From positions 1-60,491 of the forward strand of contig CABVDH010000011.1 in NCBI GenBank assembly GCA_902497065.1: a DNA stretch of 60,491 nt. The letters are read 5' to 3'. The position numbers and the translations under genes were made by a program. Shown piece after piece: positions 7,652-16,119 of the stretch; position 1 is the stretch's first letter; the number at the start of each line of letters is the position of its first letter. The DNA comes from an uncultured Collinsella sp. (GTDB lineage Bacteria; Actinomycetota; Coriobacteriia; Coriobacteriales; Coriobacteriaceae). The notes beneath the pieces are model-generated. The model searched no databases. It saw only the letters and a list, made by a program, of their open reading frames with translations, and was not told where the DNA came from.

Positions 7652-9034
7652 TTAGCGGGCTGTCGCTTTGGCTTGGGTGGCGCGATAGGTGCGTGCCGGG
7701 TGGCAGAGCAATACCGCTACGACCATAAAGAACGCCGTGGTGCCCAGGCTGATGGGGTAGACCATCATGATGTTCGCAAAGGTGCGGAAGTGCGGGAACA
7801 CGCAGAACACCCAGTAGAAGCGGATGCCGCAGACGCAGATCATGGTGATGAGGGCGGGCGTGAGCGAGATGCCAAAGCCGCGCAGGTAGCCCGACATGTT
7901 TTCGTAGAACATGCTAAAGGCGTACGCCGGGAAGATCGAACATACGCGGATATAGCCGATCGAGACGATGTTGGGATCGCTGTTGAACAGCGACAAGATC
8001 TCGCGCCCCAGGCCAACAATAACGATAATCGTGGTGAGCGCGACGATACCGCCTTCGACTAGGCAGACCTTGAGCGCCTTGGTGCAACGGTCGATCTGGC
8101 GGGCACCGTGGTTTTGTCCCACAAAGGTGGTGCAAGCCTGACTAAAGCTGTTGAGCAGGTTGTAGCACACGTACTCCAGGCTCATGGCGGCGCTCGATGC
8201 CGCCATGACCTCGGTGCCCAGGCTGTTGATGGCGGACTGGATGATGATGTTGGCGACGGCAAAGACAGCGCTTTGGATGCCGGCGGGCAGGCCGATCTTA
8301 ACGATGCGCTTGAGGGCGACGGGGTCGATAGCCAGGTCGCGCGGGGTGACGCGGACGACGGAGTCGGTCTTGAGCAGGCGAATAAAGAGCGTAGCGGCGC
8401 TGACGGTATAGGCGATGGCGGTGGCGATGGCGACGCCCGCGACGCCCCAGTGGAGTACGGGGACAAAGATGAGGTCCAGGCCAATGTTGAGGACGGTGGA
8501 CACGGCAAGCGCCTGCAGCGGCATGCGGGTGATGCCGACGGAGCGGAAAATCGCGGCCTCAAAGTTGTAGAGCAAAATCGAGGGCATGCTGAGCAAAAAG
8601 ACACGTAGGTAGAGTGAAGCGAGCGGCATGGTCTCGGCGGGAACGTTGAGCGCGGCGAGCATGGGCTCGGCAAAGACCTCGCCCAGGGCGATGACGACAA
8701 AGCCCACGAGCGCCATTAAAATCGAGGTATGGACGGCGCGTTTGACCATGTTCTGATCGTTGCGGCCGATGGCGTTGGCGATGACCACGTTGGAGCCAAG
8801 CGACATGCCAATAAACAGGTTGAGCATAAGACTGGTAAGCGGAACATTGGAGCCGACCGCTGCCATGGCGAGGGTTCCCTGGTCGCCCGAGAAGTTACCG
8901 ATGATGACCGTGGCGATGAGGTTCGACAGCTGCTCCAAGATGCTCGTGGCGGCCACGGGGAAGGCGAACAGGGGGATATTGCGCCACAGCGAGCCGGTGG
9001 TCATGTCAATGTGCTTAGATACGGTGTCAGCCAT
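7652..9034 (-). CDS. MATE-family efflux transporter
   Basis: A 460-aa protein with about 12 membrane segments in two MATE repeats (for example FPVAATSILEQLSNLIATVIIG at the start and GLPAGIQSAVFAVANIIIQ at the second repeat). MATE proteins exchange Na+ or H+ for drugs or metabolites. The NorM/DinF-like subtype cannot be fixed by eye. It converges with the LysR gene 27 bp away and is preceded by a region of palindromic repeats. Confidence 0.9.
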   Translation of the reverse strand: MADTVSKHIDMTTGSLWRNIPLFAFPVAATSILEQLSNLIATVIIGNFSGDQGTLAMAAVGSNVPLTSLMLNLFIGMSLGSNVVIANAIGRNDQNMVKRAVHTSILMALVGFVVIALGEVFAEPMLAALNVPAETMPLASLYLRVFLLSMPSILLYNFEAAIFRSVGITRMPLQALAVSTVLNIGLDLIFVPVLHWGVAGVAIATAIAYTVSAATLFIRLLKTDSVVRVTPRDLAIDPVALKRIVKIGLPAGIQSAVFAVANIIIQSAINSLGTEVMAASSAAMSLEYVCYNLLNSFSQACTTFVGQNHGARQIDRCTKALKVCLVEGGIVALTTIIVIVGLGREILSLFNSDPNIVSIGYIRVCSIFPAYAFSMFYENMSGYLRGFGISLTPALITMICVCGIRFYWVFCVFPHFRTFANIMMVYPISLGTTAFFMVVAVLLCHPARTYRATQAKATAR

Positions 9035-9100
9035 ATGCTCTCAATCTCTAATATGCTCTTTCGTGCTTATTTGCGCAGATGATGATACTCCTAATGCAAC

Positions 9101-9197
9101 CAGTCGGCACGTAGGGACGTTCCTTTTCTGCCGGCAGCTGGGGACACTCCTTATCTCTTCTAACTAGTCATTCAAGAACGTCCCCAATGACTAGGCG
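9101..9197. repeat. Degenerate GGGAC-type palindromes upstream of rlmA
   Basis: Two elements adjoin. At 9101-9135 GTCGGCA and TGCCGGC flank a core GTAGGGACGTTCCTTTT. At 9163-9195 lies a half copy (about 28 of 33 bases) of the element at 53691-53746, including AAGAACGTCCCCAAYGACTA. They share the GGGAC...TCCT core with the other palindromes in this window and look like remnants of dispersed REP-like sequences. Confidence 0.7.
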
Positions 9198-9250
9198 GGG
9201 AAGGCGTGCGACAATGGTGGGCGTTGTGTTGTTCGCGCTAAGGAGTTGCC

Positions 9251-10066
9251 ATGTTGTTGTGTCCCGTTTGCCATGAGCCGTTGGTGGACGACGAGCGTGG
9301 TGCTGCATGTGCGGGCGGACACCGGTTTGACCGTGCGCGCGAGGGTTATCTATATCTACTGCGCTCGTCCAAGAGCGGCGACTCCATGGGCGATCCCAAG
9401 TCGCAGGCGCGCAGCCGTCGTGACTTTTTGAACCGTGGATACTACGCGCCGTTGCGCGATGCGATGGTCGAGCTGGTGCGCAAGCAGGTGTCTGGGCGCG
9501 CCACGTCTGCGAACGGCCCCATGACGCTGCTCGATATTTGCTGTGGCGAGGGCTATTACACCAGTGCCATGGGCGCGGTGCCGGGCGTAGATGCTTACGG
9601 TTTTGACCTGGGCAAGGAGATGGTGCGCCTGGCCGCCAAGCGCGGCGATGCGACCTACTTCGTGGCCAACATGAAGGACATCCCCGTGGCCGATGGCGCC
9701 TTCGATATGGTGACCGAGCTCTTTGCCCCCTTTAACGAGCGCGAGTTTGCCCGCGTGCTGGCGCCGGAGGGTTCGCTCTACACCGTGGTGCCGGGTGCTC
9801 GTCACCTCTTTGGGCTCAAGGAGGTACTCTACGACACGCCGTACCTTAACGATGAGAAGCTGCCGAAGACCACCGAGCTCGAGTTGGTCGGAACGCAGCG
9901 GGTGTCTGCGAATATTACGCTTCAGACCCAGGCGGACATCGAGGCGGTGTTCCAGATGACGCCGTACTACTACCGCACGCGCCCCGCCGACAAAGAGCGC
10001 CTGGCAAATTTGGATACCCTTCAGACCGACATCGACTTCATCATCGCCGAGTACCGCCACAGCTAA
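9251..10066 (+). CDS. rlmA: 23S rRNA (guanine-N1)-methyltransferase, RlmA family
   Basis: A 271-aa SAM-dependent methyltransferase. The N-terminus has the RlmA zinc site CPVCHEP...CAGGH, which binds the rRNA hairpin, then GDSMGD/RRDFLNRGYY, and the SAM motif LLDICCGEGYYT around residue 95. RlmA-I and RlmA-II modify G745 and G748 of 23S rRNA; RlmA-II affects tylosin susceptibility. The subtype is not decided here. AAGGAG lies 6 bp before the ATG. A palindrome and a terminator follow directly. Confidence 0.9.
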   Translation: MLLCPVCHEPLVDDERGAACAGGHRFDRAREGYLYLLRSSKSGDSMGDPKSQARSRRDFLNRGYYAPLRDAMVELVRKQVSGRATSANGPMTLLDICCGEGYYTSAMGAVPGVDAYGFDLGKEMVRLAAKRGDATYFVANMKDIPVADGAFDMVTELFAPFNEREFARVLAPEGSLYTVVPGARHLFGLKEVLYDTPYLNDEKLPKTTELELVGTQRVSANITLQTQADIEAVFQMTPYYYRTRPADKERLANLDTLQTDIDFIIAEYRHS

Positions 10067-10070
10067 CAAC

Positions 10071-10120
10071 CTACCAAAAAGGGACAGATTTATTTTGGCA
10101 GGTTTTATCTGGGAAAACGT
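10071..10120. repeat. Palindrome family B, copy 1
   Basis: CTACCAAAAAGGGACAG...TTTATTTTGGCAGG followed by TTTTATCTGGGAAAACGT. The stem pairs CCAAAA with TTTTGG around GGGACAG. The same element with the same 3' extension occurs at 53624-53674, and a shorter copy at 30583-30615. It starts four bases after the rlmA stop codon. Confidence 0.85.
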
Positions 10121-10158
10121 AAAGGGTCGACCGCGGAGATGCGCGATCGGCCCTTTTT
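10121..10158 (+). terminator. Terminator after rlmA
   Basis: AAAGGGTCGA pairs with TCGGCCCTTT (one mismatch) and runs into TTTTT at 10154-10158. It lies immediately after palindrome family B copy 1. Confidence 0.65.
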
Positions 10159-10197
10159 AGTTGCTTGGCTGAAACAGAGGTTATGAGAAGCGGGCGC

Positions 10198-10599
10198 TTA
10201 CAGGCGGTCCTTGTTCTCGGCCTTAACGGCGTGTGCCTGCTGAACAAAGAACAGGTCGTACACCACGATGACAAAGGCGCCAAAGTTGATGGCGTCGCCG
10301 CCAAACGCGGGAAGCGTGAGCACCGCTTGGGCAAGCGTGGCGACCGCGGCAACAATACCAAGCTTAAACGCGCCGTCCACCTGCGAAGGCTTGTTGGCGC
10401 CCTTGATACCGGCGACGCCTGCGGCAAGGTCGACGAGACCCTTGGCGATAAGCACGACCGCTGCGAGCGTGGCGTACGAACCGTACGTGGAATCGAGACC
10501 GCCCGTGGCGATACCGACGCCGGCGGTGACAAGGCTGGCGATGCCCAAAACAAAGTAGATGAGAGCAAGGATTTTGAGAGTCTTGCGAGTGAAGCTCAT
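10198..10599 (-). CDS. Small integral membrane protein, function unknown
   Basis: The frame is open from 10668, but the ATG at 10599 is preferred: it has AAAGGA upstream and begins the conserved-looking MSFTRKTLKILALIYFVLG. The 133-aa product has four hydrophobic segments and a short polar tail (KAENKDRL). I do not recognise the family; length and topology resemble small DUF-type four-helix membrane proteins. It stands alone, convergent with rlmA and divergent from the small ORF at 10827. Confidence 0.75.
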   Translation of the reverse strand: MSFTRKTLKILALIYFVLGIASLVTAGVGIATGGLDSTYGSYATLAAVVLIAKGLVDLAAGVAGIKGANKPSQVDGAFKLGIVAAVATLAQAVLTLPAFGGDAINFGAFVIVVYDLFFVQQAHAVKAENKDRL

Positions 10600-10826
10600 G
10601 GCTGGTCCTTTCGATACGAGTACGCCAACTTGGCGCACCCAATGTACTGCACATATGGTGAAGCACATTGTAGTTCAACGCGGCGATGCATGCGTTTGAA
10701 AGCGTCTCTTGCCCGCACGGTCCAACCTTTCAAAAAAGAAAGCTGGGCGTAAGTCAAATCGATGGCAGCGTATGCGCGGCGCTGCGATGATGGGGCCATG
10801 GTAAGAGCTGGACCGAAGGAGAAGCC

Positions 10827-10970
10827 ATGATGTACGGAGCAGGGCAAGTGTGTGAGCCGCGGTCGTTGGGAAGGCGCATGGGCGATTCCGTGATCGCTGC
10901 CGTGTGTACGGGATTGATGGCGGTGCTTTGCATTGGGATGCTGTGGGCCATGTCGCATGTGGGACAATAG
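10827..10970 (+). CDS. 47-aa single-pass membrane microprotein (hypothetical)
   Basis: A short ORF of 47 codons with GAAGGAG five bases before the ATG. The protein has a charged N-terminus (residues 1-20, with RSLGRRMGD) and one hydrophobic helix (residues about 22-43, IAAVCTGLMAVLCIGMLWAM). It fills an otherwise empty 430-bp gap between divergently placed genes. The ribosome-binding site, codon pattern and clear helix favour a real gene, but no homologue is recognised. Confidence 0.55.
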   Translation: MMYGAGQVCEPRSLGRRMGDSVIAAVCTGLMAVLCIGMLWAMSHVGQ

Positions 10971-11033
10971 CGGACGGTTGGGTGCTGGCATAAACGGCGC
11001 TCACGTATTCGTTTTGCTTGTTAAGGAGTATCC

Positions 11034-11738
11034 ATGGGCGTCGTCGATCCCTTTTCTGTTGCTCGGGCCGCGGGGCTTGAGCTGATCGGGAAGTCCGAGG
11101 GCCTCACGCTCACCGACGGCACGATGGAGCTGCGCGCCGATTTTGACCGCCTGCTTTCACGACTCAAGCAGGGTCGCTTGCAGCAAGAGCTGCTGGTGAA
11201 GGCCGCACGCATAAAAGGTGCCGAGCAACCGTGGGCGATTGACGCCACGGCAGGCTTTGGCGAAGATTCGCTACTGCTGGCTGCTGCGGGCTTTACCGTC
11301 GATCTGTACGAGCAGGATTGCGTGATCGCGGCGCTGCTCCAGGATGCCCTGGATCGCGCGGCAGATGATCCGGCACTTGCGACAGCCGTGACGCGCATGC
11401 GCTTACATGCGGGCGAGGACAGTATTGCCGGCCTTTGCCATGCAGCTGAGCTGATCGGGCAGGGCGAACTCACCGCTCCCGACGTGGTGTATCTGGACCC
11501 CATGTTTCCCGAACGCACCAAGAGCGCGGCGGTCAAAAAGAAGTTCCAGCTCCTACATCATCTGGAACAGCCATGCGCCGATGAGGAGACGCTGGTCGAA
11601 GCTGCGCTTGCGGTGCATCCGCGCAAGGTCGTTATCAAGCGGCCGGTGAAGGGGCCGCTGCTTGCCGGCGTTAAGCCGAGCTATCAACTTGCGGGCAAGG
11701 CCGTTCGATACGATGTTTTGGTGCCGCCGCGCCCGTAG
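11034..11738 (+). CDS. rsmJ: 16S rRNA (guanine-N2)-methyltransferase RsmJ
   Basis: RsmJ makes m2G1516 in 16S rRNA (E. coli numbering). The 234-aa protein shows the family-specific pattern: DFDRLLSRLKQGRLQQELLVKA, the SAM motif IDATAGFGEDSLLLAAAG, the catalytic DPMFPERTKSA and late VKIKRP-like VVIKRPVKG. Length matches the family. AAGGAG precedes the ATG. It stands alone and converges on the zinc-ribbon protein at 11787. Confidence 0.92.
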   Translation: MGVVDPFSVARAAGLELIGKSEGLTLTDGTMELRADFDRLLSRLKQGRLQQELLVKAARIKGAEQPWAIDATAGFGEDSLLLAAAGFTVDLYEQDCVIAALLQDALDRAADDPALATAVTRMRLHAGEDSIAGLCHAAELIGQGELTAPDVVYLDPMFPERTKSAAVKKKFQLLHHLEQPCADEETLVEAALAVHPRKVVIKRPVKGPLLAGVKPSYQLAGKAVRYDVLVPPRP

Positions 11739-11786
11739 CTTGCGTGCGATGGCTGGCGCTCCGTCAGTGCCGTGCCGATGTGGGGT

Positions 11787-12083
11787 CTATTTCCAAGGGT
11801 GCGACGTCAGGTGCCAGCCGCCGCAGTATTCGCATTTGTAGCAGGCTAAGCCGTGCCGCCCGCGGTTTTCGCAGTCGGCCATAACGGCCTCGGCCTCGGC
11901 GCGCGTGTCGTAACGGTTTTTGCGTTCGCACGACTTGTAGCGCCAGGCTTCATTGCGCTCGGCGTTCAGGGCGTCGCGGCGCTCGTCTTCGCGCGCAAAC
12001 AGGTCGCCCATATCGCCGCCGGTGGCAGCGCCCAAAAACTCGCTTTTGGCCTTTGACCAGGCGGCTCGCTTTTTGCTTCCCAT
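11787..12083 (-). CDS. Small zinc-ribbon-like protein, function unknown
   Basis: A 98-aa basic protein whose C-terminal half carries YKSCERKNRY, MADCENR and the pair CYKCEYCGGWHLTS. Cys spacing and GGWHLT resemble small zinc-binding proteins found in actinobacterial genomes and phages. The ATG at 12083 is preferred over a TTG at 12104, since GAGGGG lies about 10 bp upstream of it. It is divergent from the GNAT gene, so the 77-bp gap must hold both promoters. A nucleic-acid-binding role is only a guess. Confidence 0.65.
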   Translation of the reverse strand: MGSKKRAAWSKAKSEFLGAATGGDMGDLFAREDERRDALNAERNEAWRYKSCERKNRYDTRAEAEAVMADCENRGRHGLACYKCEYCGGWHLTSHPWK

Positions 12084-12160
12084 CTGCTTCGCGCCCCTCT
12101 TCAAACGCTGGTATCATTGCTCAATCAAAGTGATACCAATAAACGTGAGGCCGCCGCGTG

Positions 12161-12649
12161 ATGATCAGAAAAACCCTCGATACCGACATTCCCGCTGTCA
12201 TGGCTATCTACGACGCTGCCCGCGCCTTTATGCGCGCGCATGGCAACGCCACGCAATGGCCCGAGGGCACGCCTTCTGCCGAGCAACTGGCTGCCGATAT
12301 CGCCGCCGGTGGCAGCTATGTGTGCGAAGTCGACGGTCGCGTGGTAGCGACGTTTGCCTTTTTACCGGGCCCGGACGGGTGCTATGACGTAATTGAGGAC
12401 GGGCAATGGCGCAGTGACACTCCGTATGCCGTGCTGCACCGTGTGGCGTCCGACGGCACCGCGCACGGTATCGCGGCTGCGATGTTTGCCTTTGCCAAAG
12501 AGCGTGCCGATCACCTGCGTATCGACACGCATCAGGACAACCTGCCCATGCAGGGTGCGAGCCTCAAGGCCGGGTTTAAGCGCGCCGGCATCGTGTATGT
12601 GTCAGACGGCACGCCGCGTGTTGCGTTTGACTGGCTGCGCGAGGCATAA
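12161..12649 (+). CDS. GNAT-family N-acetyltransferase
   Basis: A 162-aa GNAT protein: IRKTLDTDIPAVMAIYDAAR at the N-terminus, a beta-strand segment GRVVATFAFL, the acetyl-CoA region HRVASDGTAHGIAAAMFAFA and THQDNLPMQGASLKAGF near the end. The acetylated substrate is unknown. GTG at 12158 directly precedes the ATG and could also start translation. No obvious Shine-Dalgarno beyond a GTGAGG. Hairpins follow it. Confidence 0.85.
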   Translation: MIRKTLDTDIPAVMAIYDAARAFMRAHGNATQWPEGTPSAEQLAADIAAGGSYVCEVDGRVVATFAFLPGPDGCYDVIEDGQWRSDTPYAVLHRVASDGTAHGIAAAMFAFAKERADHLRIDTHQDNLPMQGASLKAGFKRAGIVYVSDGTPRVAFDWLREA

Positions 12650-12676
12650 GAGCGGAGACGCGTATCAACAATTCGC

Positions 12677-12716
12677 GCGAACGAAAATGGCTCCGGGTGG
12701 GGCCATTTTCGTTCGC
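12677..12716. terminator. Long hairpin downstream of GNAT gene
   Basis: GCGAACGAAAATGGC (12677-12691) and its perfect inverse (12702-12716) form a 15-bp stem with a 10-nt loop. The stem ends in TTTTCG rather than a free U-run. Further hairpins lie downstream (GAAAGCCGGCTTTC at 12727-12740 and a GC-rich one near 12770-12790), so the 250-bp gap before the GTPase gene is rich in structure and holds no gene. Confidence 0.6.
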
Positions 12717-12903
12717 TGCGCCGTTTTGAAAGCCGGCTTTCGCAAGGCGCGAACCTACGAAAATCGCCGCGCGGCAACGCGGGGCGATGAGCTCGGTCGG
12801 GGGATAGGGCCCGCTTCGCCCGCCGGCCCGTAAATTGTATCATCCAGTGTGGAACGAGGGTGCCCGTTGCCGCGTGCGATGGGCTTGCAATAAGAGGAGA
12901 GCC

Positions 12904-14907
12904 ATGTCGAAGCAAGCGGTCGTTGGAATCTTGGCGCATGTCGATGCCGGCAAGACCACGCTGGCCGAGGCCATGCTGTTTAACGCGGGCCGCATTCGCA
13001 AGCGCGGCCGCGTTGACGATGGCGACTCGCATCTGGATACGAACGAGATTGAGCGTGAGCGCGGCATTACGATCTTCTCGTCGCAGGCTGTGCTCGACCA
13101 TGGTGGCACCCACGTTATGCTCGTGGACGCTCCCGGCCATGTCGATTTTTCTGCCGAGGCGGAGCGCACGCTGCGTGCCCTGGACTACGCGATTCTGGTG
13201 GTAGGCGCCAACGATGGCGTACAGGGGCACACCGAAACCCTGTGGCGCCTGCTTGCGCGCTATGACATCCCGACGTTCATCTTTATCAACAAGATCGATT
13301 TGGAGAATCCCGGCCGCGATGTTTTGCTGGCACAGCTTGGGCAGCGTCTTTCCGAGGGCTGCCTGGATGCCAACGAACTGCTGGCGGGCGGCACCGTTCA
13401 GGAGGATGCTGCTGCGTTAGACGAGGCGGCGCTCGAGGAGTTTTTTGAGGCGGGTGAGCTTTCCTCCGCGACGCTGTCGCGCATGGTTGCTGAGCGCAAG
13501 CTCTTTCCCTGCTTTGCCGGCTCGGCGCTCAAGGACCAAGGTGTGGACGAGCTGTTGGATGGTATATGCGCGCTGATGCGCGAACAGGCGTGGCTCCCGG
13601 AGTTTGCCGCCCGCGTCTATCGCGTCAGCCGCGGGGACCGCGGCGAGCGCTTGGCTTGGGTTAAAGTGACCGGCGGCACGCTGCATGCCAAGCAGGTGAT
13701 TGGCGGACGTTCCGGTGCCGAGACATGGGAGCAGAAGGTCGATCAGGTACGCATCTATAACGGCGATAAGTATGAGCTTGCCCAAGAAGTTGCTGCTGGC
13801 GGTATTTGTGCCGTGACGGGTCTTGCGCACGTTCGCCCGGGGGACGCCCTGGGCGCGGAGCCCGCGGGCGATGCGCCCGTCATTGCGCCGGTCCTCACCT
13901 ATACGGTACTGCCGGGCGAGCACGATGTCCATACGGTGTTCCAAGCGCTGACCGAGCTTGCCGATGAGGACCCCATGCTCGGCGTAAGCTGGAACACGCA
14001 TCTTGAGCAGATTCATCTGCAGTTGATGGGTGCGGTGCAGCTCGAGGTCGTGCAGCGGGTGTTGGCCGATCGCTTTGGCCTTTCGGTTTCGTTTGAGTCT
14101 GGCGGCATCCTCTATAAGGAGACTATTTCGCAGTCGGTCGAGGGCGTGGGTCACTTTGAGCCACTGCGCCACTATGCCGAGGTGCATCTGAGCCTGGAGC
14201 CGTTGCCAGCGGGTTCGGGCGTGCAGTTTGGCACCGTGGCCTCGACCGACGAGCTCGATCTTAACTGGCAGCGTTTGGCGCTCACCAACGCCATGGAGCG
14301 CGATCACCTGGGCGTGCTGACCGGCTCTCCCATCACCGATATTCGCATTACGCTCACGGGCGGTCGTGCGCATGCCAAGCACACCGAGGGCGGCGATTTT
14401 CGTCAGGCAACGTACCGCGCGATTCGCCAGGGCTTGATGCAGGCGCGTGAGGCCGGCGCGGCGGTGCTGTTGGAGCCGTGGTATCGCTTTGAGCTCGAGG
14501 TACCGGGGGAGTGCGTGGGTCGGGCGCTCTCGGATGCCACGCGCATGGGTGCCGAGTACGAGCCGCCGACGATGGCAGGAGACCGGGCGAAGCTTGTGGG
14601 TCGCGTGCCAGCATCCGAGGTGCAGGATTACGCGCTGGAGGTGGCTGCCTACACGAGCGGTCGCGGTCATCTATACCTGGAGTTCGCCGGCCATGCGGCT
14701 TGCCATGATGCCGAGCGCGTCATCGAGACGGCCGCCTATGGGCCCGAGGCCGATCTGCCCAACACGCCCGATTCGGTCTTTTGCTCTCACGGCGCCGGTT
14801 ACACGGTCAAATGGTACGACGTACCCGCCGCGGCGCACGTAAAGATCGATCCCACCACCTTCCGCCCCTGGCGAGCAGCAGACGCCGAGTTTTTCGGCCA
14901 CATGTGA
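12904..14907 (+). CDS. EF-G/Tet(M)-like translational GTPase
   Basis: A 667-aa GTPase with the layout of ribosomal-protection proteins: AHVDAGKTT (P-loop, residues 10-18), ERERGITI, DAPGHVDF and NKID, then EF-G-like domains II-V. AAGAGGAG precedes the ATG at 12904, although the frame is open from 12835. It resembles Tet(M)/Tet(O) in length but lacks a recognisable YSPVS tip-loop in domain IV, so tetracycline protection should not be assumed. Chromosomal paralogues of this type are common in Clostridia and Actinobacteria with no known role. The stop TGA lies inside palindrome family A (14902-14932). Confidence 0.85.
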   Translation: MSKQAVVGILAHVDAGKTTLAEAMLFNAGRIRKRGRVDDGDSHLDTNEIERERGITIFSSQAVLDHGGTHVMLVDAPGHVDFSAEAERTLRALDYAILVVGANDGVQGHTETLWRLLARYDIPTFIFINKIDLENPGRDVLLAQLGQRLSEGCLDANELLAGGTVQEDAAALDEAALEEFFEAGELSSATLSRMVAERKLFPCFAGSALKDQGVDELLDGICALMREQAWLPEFAARVYRVSRGDRGERLAWVKVTGGTLHAKQVIGGRSGAETWEQKVDQVRIYNGDKYELAQEVAAGGICAVTGLAHVRPGDALGAEPAGDAPVIAPVLTYTVLPGEHDVHTVFQALTELADEDPMLGVSWNTHLEQIHLQLMGAVQLEVVQRVLADRFGLSVSFESGGILYKETISQSVEGVGHFEPLRHYAEVHLSLEPLPAGSGVQFGTVASTDELDLNWQRLALTNAMERDHLGVLTGSPITDIRITLTGGRAHAKHTEGGDFRQATYRAIRQGLMQAREAGAAVLLEPWYRFELEVPGECVGRALSDATRMGAEYEPPTMAGDRAKLVGRVPASEVQDYALEVAAYTSGRGHLYLEFAGHAACHDAERVIETAAYGPEADLPNTPDSVFCSHGAGYTVKWYDVPAAAHVKIDPTTFRPWRAADAEFFGHM

Positions 14908-14932
14908 CAAAGGGACGGCTCCTCTGTCACAT
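14902..14932. repeat. Palindrome family A, copy 1
   Basis: ATGTGACAAAGGGAC paired with the inverted CCTCTGTCACAT. The ATG/TGA within it are the last sense codon and stop of the upstream GTPase gene. Other copies: 18629-18661 and 19846-19880. Confidence 0.9.
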
Positions 14933-14937
14933 GCTAT

Positions 14938-14967
14938 TGGTATAACTCGGTATAAGTTGGTATAACT
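14938..14967 (+). promoter_or_regulatory. Three tandem 10-bp iterons upstream of AAA ATPase 1
   Basis: TGGTATAACT, CGGTATAAGT and TGGTATAACT follow each other without gaps, so each repeat faces the same side of the helix. They begin five bases after palindrome A and end 33 bp before the ATG. Direct repeats in this position suit binding of a head-to-tail oligomer. A similar triplet with a different sequence precedes the paralogue (19750-19779). Confidence 0.75.
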
Positions 14968-15000
14968 ATTGCCAGGGTTTGCCAATCCGAGGAGGCCGAC

Positions 15001-16119
15001 ATGAACCCAAATCCCTTTAAGCCCACGGCTGGCAAGCGGCCTCCGATACTCATCGGCCGCGAGTCGGTCATCGAGGATTTTGAGGAAGGGCTCGATAACG
15101 GCGCCGGAGCGCCGGGTAGGCTCATGCTCATTACGGGAAACCGCGGCTGTGGCAAGACGGTTCTCCTACGGGAGCTGCAACGTCTAGCCAATGAGCGCGG
15201 ATGGGCGGTTGTCTCCGATTCCGCTTCGCTTGGCTTATGCGACCGCTTGGCCAACGCGCTTCGTTCGAATAAACCCGTTGTGACGTCAATGGAGTTCGGT
15301 CCGTCGTTTGACCGGATGTCGGTCGAGGCGGCGCGAGCAAAGGGCGAGACGTTGCGAGGGCTGGTCAACGAGCGCCTCAAGAGGCTCGGTCCAGGCAAGG
15401 GCATACTGTTTGCGATTGACGAGGCGCAATCGGCGTCTATCGAGGAACTGGCGGCTCTTGCCGTTCTCTATCAGCAGGTGCTCGGAGACCAGGATGCCAC
15501 GGGCTTGCCCGATAGCGACCAGCGCGGTCTTGCGCTGACGTTCGCCGGCTTGCCCAGTATGGTTGACGATCTGCTCGAAGAGCCGAGCGTGACGTTTTTG
15601 CGGCGTGCCCAGCAGCGTACGTTGGGGGCGATATCTTTGCCCAAAGTGCGCGATTCGTATATCCAGACGGTCAAAGACGCTGGTCTTTACGTTGACGCGG
15701 AGACGGCGGACCTTGCGGCGCGCAAGAGCATGGGGCATCCCTACATGGTTCAGCTGGTGGGATATTACATGTGGAGGTCTGCCGTCCGGCGTGACTCGCG
15801 GGTCATCGAAAGGCGCGATGTCGAGGATGGCCATGCGGATGCCGTCTCCGAGTTCTACGAAGCGGTTGACGCGCCTCTGTATTACGGGCTGCGCAGTCCA
15901 CAGCGCCTCTTTATCGAGGCCATGGTGGTTGACGAGGGCAAACCGACGCGCATGGCGGATATCATTGAGCGCTGCGATCGCACCCAGAGCTGGGCGAGTA
16001 AATATCGCGCAAGCCTGATTCGCGAGCGCGTCATCGAGGCTGCCGGATACGGCCTCGTCCGGTTTACCGTGCCCATGCTGGGCGAGTACATCCGCGATCG
16101 AGTTTTATGGCATGAGTAG
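15001..16119 (+). CDS. AAA+ ATPase with C-terminal winged helix (ORC/archaeal-ATPase type), paralogue 1
   Basis: A 372-aa P-loop ATPase: Walker A GNRGCGKT at residues 46-53, Walker B ILFAIDEAQ (Asp140, Glu141), a sensor-like LTFAGLPS, and a C-terminal helical/winged region ending VRFTVPMLGEYIRDRV. The segment VTFLRRAQQ matches VSFLRRAQQ in the protein at 18667, so the two are paralogues. AGGAGG precedes the ATG. It overlaps the start of the UvrA-like gene by 8 bp, implying coupled translation. Related ATPases are found in archaeal and STAND-like regulators; a DNA-linked regulatory role is inference. Confidence 0.8.
   Translation: MNPNPFKPTAGKRPPILIGRESVIEDFEEGLDNGAGAPGRLMLITGNRGCGKTVLLRELQRLANERGWAVVSDSASLGLCDRLANALRSNKPVVTSMEFGPSFDRMSVEAARAKGETLRGLVNERLKRLGPGKGILFAIDEAQSASIEELAALAVLYQQVLGDQDATGLPDSDQRGLALTFAGLPSMVDDLLEEPSVTFLRRAQQRTLGAISLPKVRDSYIQTVKDAGLYVDAETADLAARKSMGHPYMVQLVGYYMWRSAVRRDSRVIERRDVEDGHADAVSEFYEAVDAPLYYGLRSPQRLFIEAMVVDEGKPTRMADIIERCDRTQSWASKYRASLIRERVIEAAGYGLVRFTVPMLGEYIRDRVLWHE

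Noticed and set aside
13417..14670. 417-codon open frame antisense to the EF-G-like gene
   Set aside because: Shadow frame; composition rich in His/Arg/Leu typical of antisense translation.
12904..14907. Annotation as a tetracycline-resistance gene
   Set aside because: Layout is similar, but key loop residues are not recognisable and there is no mobile context.
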